Source: JBDLID01 sp039715055
GTDB lineage: Bacteria; Desulfobacterota; Desulfobulbia; Desulfobulbales; Desulfocapsaceae
DNA: 15,634 nucleotides
Assembly: GCA_039715055.1 (NCBI GenBank)
Contig: JBDLID010000071.1
Location: forward strand, 1 to 15,634
Direction of reading: 5' to 3'
Below, piece by piece: positions 7,120-13,658 of the stretch (position 1 is the stretch's first letter; every line of letters begins with the position of its first letter). The notes beneath the pieces were generated by a model. The model searched no databases. It saw nothing but the letters and a program-made list of their open reading frames with translations, and was not told the DNA's origin. Made by a program: the position numbers and the translations under genes.

Positions 7120-8283
7120 ATGTCCAATCATCTTTTCACCTCCGAATCCGTTTCAGAGGGACATCCGGACAAGGTAGCGGACCAGGTTTCCGATGCCATC
7201 CTCGATTCCATCATCAGCCAGGATCCCACTGCCAGGGTCGCCTGTGAAACTATGGTGACCACCGGTATGGCGGTTATCGCCGGAGAAATTACCACCTCGG
7301 CCTGGGTCGACATGCCGGACGTGGTTCGCCAGACCATCCGTTCAATCGGCTACAACTCTTCCGATATGGGCTTTGACTGGAGATCCTGTGCCGTACTTAC
7401 CTCCATTGACAAACAGAGCGTCGATATCGCCCAGGGCGTCGATGAGGGAACCGGTGTTGATCTTGACCAGGGTGCCGGCGACCAGGGCCTCATGTTCGGT
7501 TATGCCTGTGACGAGACCGATGTACTGATGCCCATGCCCATTACTTACGCCCACCGCCTCACCAAGAGACAGTCAGAGGTAAGAAAATCAGGTCGGCTGC
7601 CGTGGCTTCGCCCCGATGCCAAGAGCCAGGTGACCATCGAGTATGAAGACAACAGTCCCAAGCGTATCGAGGCGGTTGTTCTCTCCACCCAGCATGATGA
7701 TATAGTTGATTACGAGGATCTCAAGGAAGGGGTCATGGAAGAGATTGTCAAACCGATCCTGCCTGCTGATATGGTAGATGACAAAACCAAATATTACATC
7801 AACCCCACCGGGCGTTTTGTTATTGGCGGCCCGGTCGGCGACTGCGGCGTAACCGGCAGAAAGATCATAGTCGACACCTATGGCGGCAAAGGCTCCCACG
7901 GCGGTGGTGCTTTTTCCGGCAAGGATCCGTCCAAGGTTGATCGTTCTTCTTCATACATGGGCCGCTATGTAGCCAAAAATATCGTTGCCGCAGGAATTGC
8001 CAAAGAGGTTGAGGTACAGATCGCCTATGCAATCGGTATCTCCCAGCCGGTTTCCATCAACGTCAACAGCTTCGGTACCGGCAAGATGTCCGATGATGCC
8101 ATCAAGGATCTCATCTCAAAACACTTTGATCTTCGCCCCAAAGCCATTATCCAGCAGCTCGACCTGCTGCGTCCCATCTACCAGGCTACAGCCGCCTACG
8201 GACACTTTGGCCGCAAACGTGACGATTTCACCTGGGAGAATACAGACAAGGCACAGGCCCTCAAAGAAGACGCCGGTGTCTAA
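7120..8283 (+). CDS. metK: S-adenosylmethionine synthetase
   Basis: Makes S-adenosylmethionine from methionine and ATP, releasing phosphate and pyrophosphate; cytoplasmic, normally a tetramer needing Mg and K ions. It is 387 residues, full length for the family. All hallmark motifs are present: GHPDKVADQVSDAILD (14-29) with the catalytic His15 and Mg-binding Asp17; GAGDQGLMFGYA in the middle; the glycine-rich loop GGKGSHGGGAFSGKDPSKVD (255-274) and the following RYVAKN. The start at 7120 is fixed by AAGGAGA seven bases upstream. It lies upstream of ahcY on the same strand, so the methyl cycle is covered by neighbouring genes, but a strong terminator hairpin separates them. No anomalies seen. 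Confidence 0.98.
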   Translation: MSNHLFTSESVSEGHPDKVADQVSDAILDSIISQDPTARVACETMVTTGMAVIAGEITTSAWVDMPDVVRQTIRSIGYNSSDMGFDWRSCAVLTSIDKQSVDIAQGVDEGTGVDLDQGAGDQGLMFGYACDETDVLMPMPITYAHRLTKRQSEVRKSGRLPWLRPDAKSQVTIEYEDNSPKRIEAVVLSTQHDDIVDYEDLKEGVMEEIVKPILPADMVDDKTKYYINPTGRFVIGGPVGDCGVTGRKIIVDTYGGKGSHGGGAFSGKDPSKVDRSSSYMGRYVAKNIVAAGIAKEVEVQIAYAIGISQPVSINVNSFGTGKMSDDAIKDLISKHFDLRPKAIIQQLDLLRPIYQATAAYGHFGRKRDDFTWENTDKAQALKEDAGV

Positions 8284-8310
8284 AGCCAATAATACCCAGT
8301 AACAACTCTT

Positions 8311-8349
8311 TCTGCCCACCATGTGCATTCATGGTGGGCAGAGCTTTTT
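8311..8349 (+). terminator. Intrinsic terminator between metK and ahcY
   Basis: A perfect 13-bp stem (TCTGCCCACCATG at 8311-8323 paired with 8330-8342), a six-base loop, and a T run at 8345-8349. It ends only 27 nt before the ahcY start, so ahcY needs either readthrough or a promoter lying within or after metK. Confidence 0.88.
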
Positions 8350-8376
8350 CTACTAATAATCTACGAGGGAATGAAA

Positions 8377-9675
8377 ATGACTTCACCAAATAATGACTAC
8401 AAGGTAGCGGACATGTCGCTTGCCGCCTGGGGCAGAAAAGAGGTCGAGATAGCTGAGACCGAGATGCCCGGCCTGATGTCCATCCGCGAAGAGTATAGAG
8501 CGGCTCAACCACTCAAGGGTGCCCGCATTGCCGGCTGCCTGCACATGACAATTCAGACCGCTGTTCTCATGGAGACTCTCGTCGACCTTGGTGCTGAAAT
8601 CCGCTGGTCTTCGTGCAACATCTTCTCCACCCAGGACCATGCTGCAGCGGCCATGGCTGATGCCGGCATTCCCACCTTTGCCTGGAAAGGTGAAAGTGAA
8701 GAGGAGTTCTGGTGGTGTATTGATCAGACCATCTTCGGACCCGATGGCTGGCGGCCTAACATGATTCTTGATGACGGCGGTGACCTGACTCTTGTCATGC
8801 ACGAGAAGTACAAGGATGAGATGGCACAGGTCAAGGGAATCAGTGAAGAGACCACCACCGGTGTTCATCGTCTCAACGAAATGGCCCGTGACAATACCCT
8901 TATGTGTCCTTCCTTCAATGTCAATGACTCGGTCACCAAGTCAAAATTTGACAATCTCTACGGCTGCCGTGAGTCACTCATCGACGGCATCAAGCGCGCC
9001 ACCGATGTGATGATTGCCGGTAAAAATGCTGTAGTCATCGGTTACGGCGATGTCGGCAAGGGATGCGCCCAGGCACTGCGAGGCATGGGAGCCACGGTCT
9101 ACGTCACTGAAATCGATCCGATCTGTGCCCTGCAGGCGGCCATGGAAGGCTATCGTGTGGTCACCATGGATGAGATTGCTTCTACAGGCAACATCTTCGT
9201 CACCTGCACCGGTAACCTCGAAGTCATCACCCGTGCACATATGGCGGCGATGCCCGACGAGGCCATCGTCTGCAATATCGGCCACTTTGATTCGGAAATT
9301 GATATTGCCGGTGTAAGGGAGCTGGAGTGGGAAAACATCAAGCCCCAGGTTGATCACGTCATCTTCCCCGACGGCAAGAAGATCATTGTCCTGGCTGAAG
9401 GCCGCCTGGTCAATCTGGGATGCGCCACCGGTCACCCCAGTTTTGTCATGAGCAACTCCTTCACCAACCAGGTCCTGGCCCAGATCGAGCTGTGGCAGAA
9501 CAGCGCAGATTATGAAAACAAAGTCTACTTTCTCCCTAAGCACCTTGATGAAAAGGTTGCCAGACTGCATCTGAAAAAAATCGGTGCCAACCTGACCGAA
9601 CTCTCCAAAGAGCAGGCGGACTATATCGGTGTTCCTGTTGGAGGCCCCTACAAACCAGAGTACTATCGCTACTAA
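8377..9675 (+). CDS. ahcY: Adenosylhomocysteinase (S-adenosylhomocysteine hydrolase)
   Basis: Splits S-adenosylhomocysteine into adenosine and homocysteine using tightly bound NAD, relieving product inhibition of methyltransferases; cytoplasmic. It is 432 residues from the chosen start. Motifs in order: DMSLAAWGRKEVE, GCLHMTIQTAVLMETL, CNIFSTQDHAAAA, DDGGDLT, NVNDSVTKSKFDN, the NAD-binding GYGDVGKG (222-229), and the family C-terminus PYKPEYYRY. The ATG at 8377 is preferred because GAGGGA at 8365-8370 is correctly spaced; an ATG at 8371 overlaps that site too closely and a GTG at 8323 lies in the terminator stem. It follows metK, giving synthesis and recycling of the SAM cycle side by side. 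A bidirectional terminator follows it. Confidence 0.97.
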   Translation: MTSPNNDYKVADMSLAAWGRKEVEIAETEMPGLMSIREEYRAAQPLKGARIAGCLHMTIQTAVLMETLVDLGAEIRWSSCNIFSTQDHAAAAMADAGIPTFAWKGESEEEFWWCIDQTIFGPDGWRPNMILDDGGDLTLVMHEKYKDEMAQVKGISEETTTGVHRLNEMARDNTLMCPSFNVNDSVTKSKFDNLYGCRESLIDGIKRATDVMIAGKNAVVIGYGDVGKGCAQALRGMGATVYVTEIDPICALQAAMEGYRVVTMDEIASTGNIFVTCTGNLEVITRAHMAAMPDEAIVCNIGHFDSEIDIAGVRELEWENIKPQVDHVIFPDGKKIIVLAEGRLVNLGCATGHPSFVMSNSFTNQVLAQIELWQNSADYENKVYFLPKHLDEKVARLHLKKIGANLTELSKEQADYIGVPVGGPYKPEYYRY

Positions 9676-9695
9676 CAGGTAGTGGTAAACTGCAC

Positions 9696-9738
9696 AAAAA
9701 AAGGCTGCCTGGATCGCAATGATCCGGCAGCCTTTTTT
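9696..9738. terminator. Bidirectional intrinsic terminator between ahcY and birA
   Basis: A near-symmetric hairpin: A7, GGCTGCC, an unpaired T, GGATC, loop GCAAT, GATCC, GGCAGCC, T6. The A run on one side and T run on the other let it stop transcription from both the convergent genes ahcY (+) and birA (-). Confidence 0.92.
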
Positions 9739-9769
9739 CGTTTGCACTGCAGCAGTCGAACGACTCAGT

Positions 9770-10513
9770 TCAGATCAGTAGATTGAGATCGCCGGAAATC
9801 ACCTGATGCTTCTCTCCCGTGGCTGATTCAACAATGTAGCATCCTGAATCATCTACCCCCAGACCTCTGCCTTTAACTCGTTGCCGATCTGCAGTCACCC
9901 AGTTCATCCTCTTTCCGAGGAGCAGGTCACGACGCCTCCATCTGGTGAGTATCTCTCCAAATCCATTGTGGGCCATGAGATCAACCAGGCTGAGAAGATT
10001 GGCCTGAATTAAACCGTAGAGATTCAGCTTGTCAACTTCGATTGAGGTTTCAGCATAAAGTGATGTCGCGGTTTCACGAATCTCTTCAGGAAACTGATCG
10101 GAGGTGATACAAAGGTTGATACCGATCCCGACGATCACAAATGGTTCGCTACCATCTGTCAGGGAGGAGGTTTCTGCCAGAATTCCGCCGCATTTTTTAT
10201 TTGCCAGAAAGATATCGTTGGGCCACTTGAGTTGAACACTTTGGGCAATGAGCTGTTCTATTGCCTCGGCAACAGCGACACCCGCAGCAAGGGAGATCCT
10301 GCTAAACTCGCTAATGGGAAACCGGGGTCTGAGGATGATCGATGTCCAGAGACCATTGTCGGAGTCAGAGTACCAGGGGCGCTTGTTTCTGCCACGCCCA
10401 CGGGTCTGACGATCGGCGACCACCCCATGACCATGGGGGGCTCCCTCGAGGGCCAGCTGCATGGCAAGCTCATTGGTGGAGCTGCATTCTTTGATGTGGG
10501 TGAGGAGACTCAT
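9770..10513 (-). CDS. birA: Biotin--[acetyl-CoA-carboxylase] ligase, monofunctional
   Basis: Attaches biotin to biotin-dependent carboxylases through biotinyl-5'-AMP; cytoplasmic. It is 247 residues from the start chosen. Visible motifs: SSTNELA (11-17), the biotinyl-AMP loop RGRGRNKRPW (38-47), KWPND (96-100), GGILAE (109-114) and VIVGIGINL; a small C-terminal domain follows. There is no N-terminal winged-helix DNA-binding domain, so this is a monofunctional ligase and not a biotin repressor. The ATG at 10513 was chosen although its ribosome site (GG, four bases upstream) is weak; the alternative GTG at 10549 lies within the terminator hairpin and would add residues not typical of the family. 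It is the last gene on the minus strand before a shared terminator, downstream of dsrD. Confidence 0.93.
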   Translation of the reverse strand: MSLLTHIKECSSTNELAMQLALEGAPHGHGVVADRQTRGRGRNKRPWYSDSDNGLWTSIILRPRFPISEFSRISLAAGVAVAEAIEQLIAQSVQLKWPNDIFLANKKCGGILAETSSLTDGSEPFVIVGIGINLCITSDQFPEEIRETATSLYAETSIEVDKLNLYGLIQANLLSLVDLMAHNGFGEILTRWRRRDLLLGKRMNWVTADRQRVKGRGLGVDDSGCYIVESATGEKHQVISGDLNLLI

Positions 10514-10519
10514 TTTTCC

Positions 10520-10555
10520 AAAAAAAAAGGTACCGGACAGAGCCGGCACCTTTTT
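10520..10555 (-). terminator. Intrinsic terminator of the dsr operon
   Basis: On the minus strand: A5, GGTGCCGG, loop CTCTGT, CCGGTACC, then T9. The stem is 8 bp with one G-U pair. It lies 28 nt after the dsrD stop codon and 6 nt before the birA start. The A run also allows weak activity on the plus strand. Confidence 0.87.
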
Positions 10556-10582
10556 GAATCAATCGGAACAAGAAAAAGTGAT

Positions 10583-10828
10583 CTAGTTTACACCGGAATC
10601 ACCCTCTTCATTTTTGATTCGATCCGGACGAGCGTACATGGTAGTGGAGCCGGAGGACCAGAACATCAGCTCTCCTTCTTTCACCAGGTCGTTGGCCACG
10701 TTTTTGATTCTGCGAGGCTTTGATTCAGGATCGCACTTGTAGAAATCCTTGATATAAAGCTGAGGTTTCGGGGCCTTTTTGGCCTTTTCAACAATCGCAA
10801 CTTTCAATTCTTCATCACTGAGAGCCAT
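10583..10828 (-). CDS. dsrD: DsrD, activator of dissimilatory sulfite reductase
   Basis: A small cytoplasmic winged-helix protein of 81 residues. DsrD proteins have been shown to bind DsrAB and stimulate sulfite reduction, and they mark the reductive version of the pathway. The family signature FWSSGSTTMY is present near residues 56-65, after a basic helix (KPRRIKNVANDLVKEGEL). The ATG at 10828 is fixed by AAGGAG upstream; the frame could reach 10858 only with a TTG and no ribosome site. It is third in the dsrA-dsrB-dsrD order, but a strong hairpin with a U run lies between dsrB and dsrD, so its expression may be lower than that of dsrAB. Length is close to known DsrD (about 78 residues). Confidence 0.95.
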   Translation of the reverse strand: MALSDEELKVAIVEKAKKAPKPQLYIKDFYKCDPESKPRRIKNVANDLVKEGELMFWSSGSTTMYARPDRIKNEEGDSGVN

Positions 10829-10875
10829 AATGGTACTCCTTGTGTTCGAGTTAAACAACTACTACAACTACCCAG

Positions 10876-10910
10876 AAAAAGTTACTGCCGGTCATAAGAC
10901 CGGCAGTAAC
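10876..10910 (-). terminator. Terminator-like stem-loop between dsrB and dsrD
   Basis: On the minus strand, a perfect 13-bp stem (GTTACTGCCGGTC, 10910-10898, paired with 10893-10881), a four-base loop, and five U residues (10880-10876). It starts 22 nt after the dsrB stop codon. It has the form of an intrinsic terminator but lies inside the operon, so partial termination or protection of the dsrAB mRNA end is likely. Confidence 0.8.
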
Positions 10911-10931
10911 TGACAACCGGATATCACCGAA

Positions 10932-12071
10932 TTAACCGGTGTAGGTTGCAGTATGGCTGGTGTACTTGAACTGGGTCGTTGTACGCCAGGTATCGTAGGC
11001 CAGACGGTAGTCGTCGATGGACTTGATGGTAAATGGAATGTCGCACTTCTCGAAGAACTTCTCCCAACCGATCCGCTCAGCCCACTCACCAATACGCTCG
11101 TACTTCTGGGCGTCTTTGGCATAGGCCTCGAGAATACCCTTACAGGCAGCAACGGTCTCCGGCCAGCGAGGCGGAGTGTTGGGCAGGAAGGGGATTACCA
11201 GCTTGGAGAACTTGGGAGCGGACTTGGCATTGGATACCTTTCCGCCAACGAGAATGGCAATACCGTCACCTTCGGGGTCAGCCAAAGGCATGGCCGGACA
11301 CATGGTGTAGCAGTTACCGCAGAACATACAACGATCGGCGTTAACCTTAACGGTCTTGATCTCTTCACCATTAACCTCAGCTTTCGCGGGCTTAACAGCA
11401 CCCAGCGGACAGGAGGCAACGGCCAGCGGCAGCTCACAGACACCGGTGATCCGGTTGTTATCGATCATCGGCGGCTTACGGTGAATACCGAGGATAGCGA
11501 TATCAGAAGCGTGAACAGCACCACACATGTTCAGACAGCAGGCCAGGGCGATACGTACCTGGGCCGGCAGGGTCATGGAGGTGAAGTAGTCGAACAGCTC
11601 ATCCATAACTGCCTTAACAACACCAGAGGCGTCGGTGGCAGGGGTGTGACAGTGTACCCAACCCTGGGTGTGAACGATATTGGTCACACCGGCTCCGGTA
11701 CCACCTACGGGGAACTTGTTGCCACGGCTTGCAAGGTCGTCCATCAACGGCTGAACTTTATCCTTGGAGTCAACCATGAACTCAACGTTGTTCCGGGTGG
11801 TGAAACGCAGTTTGCCTTCACAGTGGGCATCAGCGATATCACACATCTCACGAATCAGCTCAATGGAGATCAGACGGGCGGCACCGACACGAACGGTCCA
11901 GCACTCGTCGCCACTCTCTGCTTTATGCATCAGGACACCCGGCTGGGTGATCTCATGATAGAGCCATTTGCCTTTGTTATCGGCAATGACTTTGGGGTAA
12001 AACTTGGCGTAATGGGGGGGACCAATGTCTGTAATCCTGTCCGCCATGGGATTTTCTGGATCGTAACCCAT
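10932..12071 (-). CDS. dsrB: Dissimilatory sulfite reductase beta subunit
   Basis: The beta subunit of the cytoplasmic DsrAB enzyme, which reduces sulfite in the last step of sulfate respiration; it carries the catalytic siroheme. It is 379 residues, full length. Cysteines fitting the siroheme-linked [4Fe-4S] cluster are C141 and the group ACCLNMCGAVHASDI (C178, C179, C183). The inserted ferredoxin domain has DRCMFCGNCYTMCP (C248, C251, C254, C258), binding a second [4Fe-4S] cluster. The start at 12071 has a near-perfect AAAGGAGG ribosome site. It lies 58 nt downstream of dsrA on the same transcript. No damage or missing ligand seen. Confidence 0.98.
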   Translation of the reverse strand: MGYDPENPMADRITDIGPPHYAKFYPKVIADNKGKWLYHEITQPGVLMHKAESGDECWTVRVGAARLISIELIREMCDIADAHCEGKLRFTTRNNVEFMVDSKDKVQPLMDDLASRGNKFPVGGTGAGVTNIVHTQGWVHCHTPATDASGVVKAVMDELFDYFTSMTLPAQVRIALACCLNMCGAVHASDIAILGIHRKPPMIDNNRITGVCELPLAVASCPLGAVKPAKAEVNGEEIKTVKVNADRCMFCGNCYTMCPAMPLADPEGDGIAILVGGKVSNAKSAPKFSKLVIPFLPNTPPRWPETVAACKGILEAYAKDAQKYERIGEWAERIGWEKFFEKCDIPFTIKSIDDYRLAYDTWRTTTQFKYTSHTATYTG

Positions 12072-12117
12072 AATTATATCCTCCTTTCAAAATGTATAAC
12101 GAGTAACAACTTAACTC

Positions 12118-12135
12118 GCTTAATGATCATTAAGC
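12118..12135 (-). repeat. 18-bp perfect palindrome across the dsrA stop codon
   Basis: GCTTAATGATCATTAAGC reads the same on both strands and overlaps the last codons of dsrA. In mRNA it could form a 7-bp hairpin with a four-base loop in the dsrA-dsrB junction. It is AT-rich, so a stabilising or regulatory role is only a guess. Confidence 0.5.
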
Positions 12136-13410
12136 AGCGTGACGTGCACGGAACTCATCGATATCACGATCCCAGCCACCCTCAACCTCTTCCTCTTGCC
12201 AGAAGACGTAGGGGTTGGAACGGGGCTCTTTAACATGCTGTGGTATCGGCTCAATTCCCATAACCTTGATGAAGGTAGGCAGGCCGACACGCATCATGGT
12301 CTCACCAACACGCTCACGGTTCTTACCGACTTCCATCCACCAGTCCCAGATGTTCTCGATTACCTCGATCACATTCTCGAACTCATTCTCAGCAGAAACC
12401 TCGATGAAAGGAATAATCAGGGTAGCGAACTGGGCACCATCAAGGATCGGGGCCTTGGCTCCGACACAGATGGAGGCACCTTGCTGGGCACCCGGACGCA
12501 GAGCGCGGGGCATGACGTTGAGGCAGTGCATGCAGCGGGTACACTCGGCATCGTCAATCTTCAGCTCGTCGCCTTCCATCCACATGCAGTTGGTGGGGCA
12601 AAGGTCGATAACCTCTTTCTTGATGTTGAAATCTCCCCAGTTTCCACCGGCATGGGCACCGCCGCCGGACACGATGTTACCGGCAACGTAGTCTTTGACA
12701 GCAGCCTGATCGATGCGGATATTGTCCTTCCAGGTACCGATAACGGCAAAGTCAGAACGGGCAAGGGCGGCAACACAGTCATTGGGACAGCCGGAGAACT
12801 TGAACTTGAACTTGTAAGGGAAGGCAGGACGATGGATCTCGTCCTGATAGTGCATGGTCAGGTGATGACACGCTTCCTCTGCATCGAAGCAGGACCACTC
12901 ACAACGGGACTGGCCGAGACAGCAGGCCGGGGTACGCAGATTGGAACCTGAACCACCAAGATCCTGGCCCATCTCATGGGTCAGATCCCAGAAAAAGGGC
13001 TCAAGGGCCTCTGTACGGCAACCGAGAAGAATGATATCACCGGTTGAACCGTGCATGTTGGTCATACCGGAACCGTGACGCTCCCAGAGTTCGCAGAGGT
13101 GACGCAGATTCTCAGTGGAGTAGTACTTGGATGACGGCTGGTTGACACGAACGGTGTGGAAGTGCTCAACACCGGGGAACTGTGCAGGAACGTCGGAGTA
13201 ACGTCCAACGATACCACCGCCATAACCGAAAACACCGACGATGCCGCCGTGCTTCCAGTGGGTGATCCGGTCCTTGAAGGACAGCTCAAGCTGTCCAAGG
13301 ATATCCCAACACTCCGGTTTTTTCTCAGCCTGGCGCTTAATGTCGGTAACGAAGCTCGGCCATGGGCCACTTTCAAGCTCGTCCAACAGGGGCGTATCAT
13401 GCTTTGCCAT
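12130..13410 (-). CDS. dsrA: Dissimilatory sulfite reductase alpha subunit
   Basis: The alpha subunit of DsrAB, partner of DsrB in the cytoplasmic alpha2beta2 enzyme reducing sulfite. It is 426 residues. The siroheme/[4Fe-4S] region shows PACCLGQSRCEWSC (C163, C164, C170, C174) and SGCPNDC (C208, C212). The ferredoxin domain has LCPTNC (C271, C275) and CTRCMHC (C290, C293, C296). The N-terminal SFKDRITHWKHGGIVGVFGYGGGI segment region is typical of DsrA. The ATG at 13410 follows AAGGAGG with good spacing. It is the first gene of the operon, with a TTGACA promoter about 170 bp upstream and hence a long leader. All motifs are intact, so the enzyme should be functional. Confidence 0.98.
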   Translation of the reverse strand: MAKHDTPLLDELESGPWPSFVTDIKRQAEKKPECWDILGQLELSFKDRITHWKHGGIVGVFGYGGGIVGRYSDVPAQFPGVEHFHTVRVNQPSSKYYSTENLRHLCELWERHGSGMTNMHGSTGDIILLGCRTEALEPFFWDLTHEMGQDLGGSGSNLRTPACCLGQSRCEWSCFDAEEACHHLTMHYQDEIHRPAFPYKFKFKFSGCPNDCVAALARSDFAVIGTWKDNIRIDQAAVKDYVAGNIVSGGGAHAGGNWGDFNIKKEVIDLCPTNCMWMEGDELKIDDAECTRCMHCLNVMPRALRPGAQQGASICVGAKAPILDGAQFATLIIPFIEVSAENEFENVIEVIENIWDWWMEVGKNRERVGETMMRVGLPTFIKVMGIEPIPQHVKEPRSNPYVFWQEEEVEGGWDRDIDEFRARHAA

Positions 13411-13484
13411 GAAATTTCCTCCTTAATTTAACTAATTTAACTTCAACCTATACCAGAATATACATATCATCAGAGTAGGGTCAA

Positions 13485-13508
13485 CTGCCGGCAACCCATT
13501 GCCGACAG
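13485..13508 (-). promoter_or_regulatory. Stem-loop in the dsrA leader
   Basis: On the minus strand, CTGTCGGCAA and TTGCCGGCAG pair over 10 bp (one G-U) around a TGGG loop, about 75 nt before the dsrA start. No U run follows, so it is not a terminator. It could affect mRNA stability or translation of dsrA. Confidence 0.55.
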
Positions 13509-13555
13509 GAAGAACTGCACTGCTCATAGGACAGCATTACACCCTTCAACCATAC

Positions 13556-13568
13556 ACTATTGAATAGT
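13556..13568 (-). promoter_or_regulatory. 13-bp palindrome at the start of the dsrA transcript, possible operator
   Basis: ACTATT-G-AATAGT is a perfect inverted repeat placed just downstream of the predicted transcription start (around 13575). A repressor site there would block the promoter, but the repeat is short and AT-rich and no regulator is known for it. Confidence 0.3.
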
Positions 13569-13581
13569 CATTCAGCGATCG

Positions 13582-13610
13582 ACAATAGCTCCCTCACAGA
13601 GCTTTGTCAA
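13582..13610 (-). promoter_or_regulatory. Sigma70-type promoter of the dsr operon
   Basis: On the minus strand, TTGACA (13610-13605, a perfect -35) and TATTGT (13587-13582, 4 of 6 matches to -10) are separated by 17 bp, the optimal spacing. Predicted start near 13575 gives a leader of about 165 nt before dsrA. No better pair was seen closer to dsrA. Confidence 0.68.
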
Positions 13611-13636
13611 CAAAAATCAGAAAATTTCCCCCCTTG

Positions 13637-13658
13637 AAAATGAATTGCAATTCATTTT
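13637..13658. promoter_or_regulatory. 22-bp perfect palindrome upstream of the dsr promoter
   Basis: The arm AAAATGAATTG is followed directly by its exact complement. The centre is about 72 bp upstream of the predicted dsrA start, a position used by class I activators of the CRP/FNR family. It also begins at the pgi stop codon, so it could instead end pgi transcripts, although no U run follows on the minus strand. Confidence 0.5.

Noticed and set aside
8323..8376. GTG start at 8323 for ahcY
   Set aside because: It lies within the terminator hairpin; the ATG at 8377 has a proper ribosome site and gives the usual N-terminus.
8974..9747. 257-residue minus-strand frame opposite ahcY
   Set aside because: Antisense shadow of ahcY that also runs through the bidirectional terminator.
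10514..10549. GTG start at 10549 for birA
   Set aside because: It would place the start codon in the terminator stem and add 12 residues that do not look like the family N-terminus.
10953..12233. 426-residue open frame on the plus strand opposite dsrB
   Set aside because: It is fully antisense to a clear dsrB, has no recognisable motif and reflects codon bias of the real gene.
12139..12951. 270-residue open frame on the plus strand opposite dsrA
   Set aside because: Antisense shadow of dsrA with no ribosome site or family motif.
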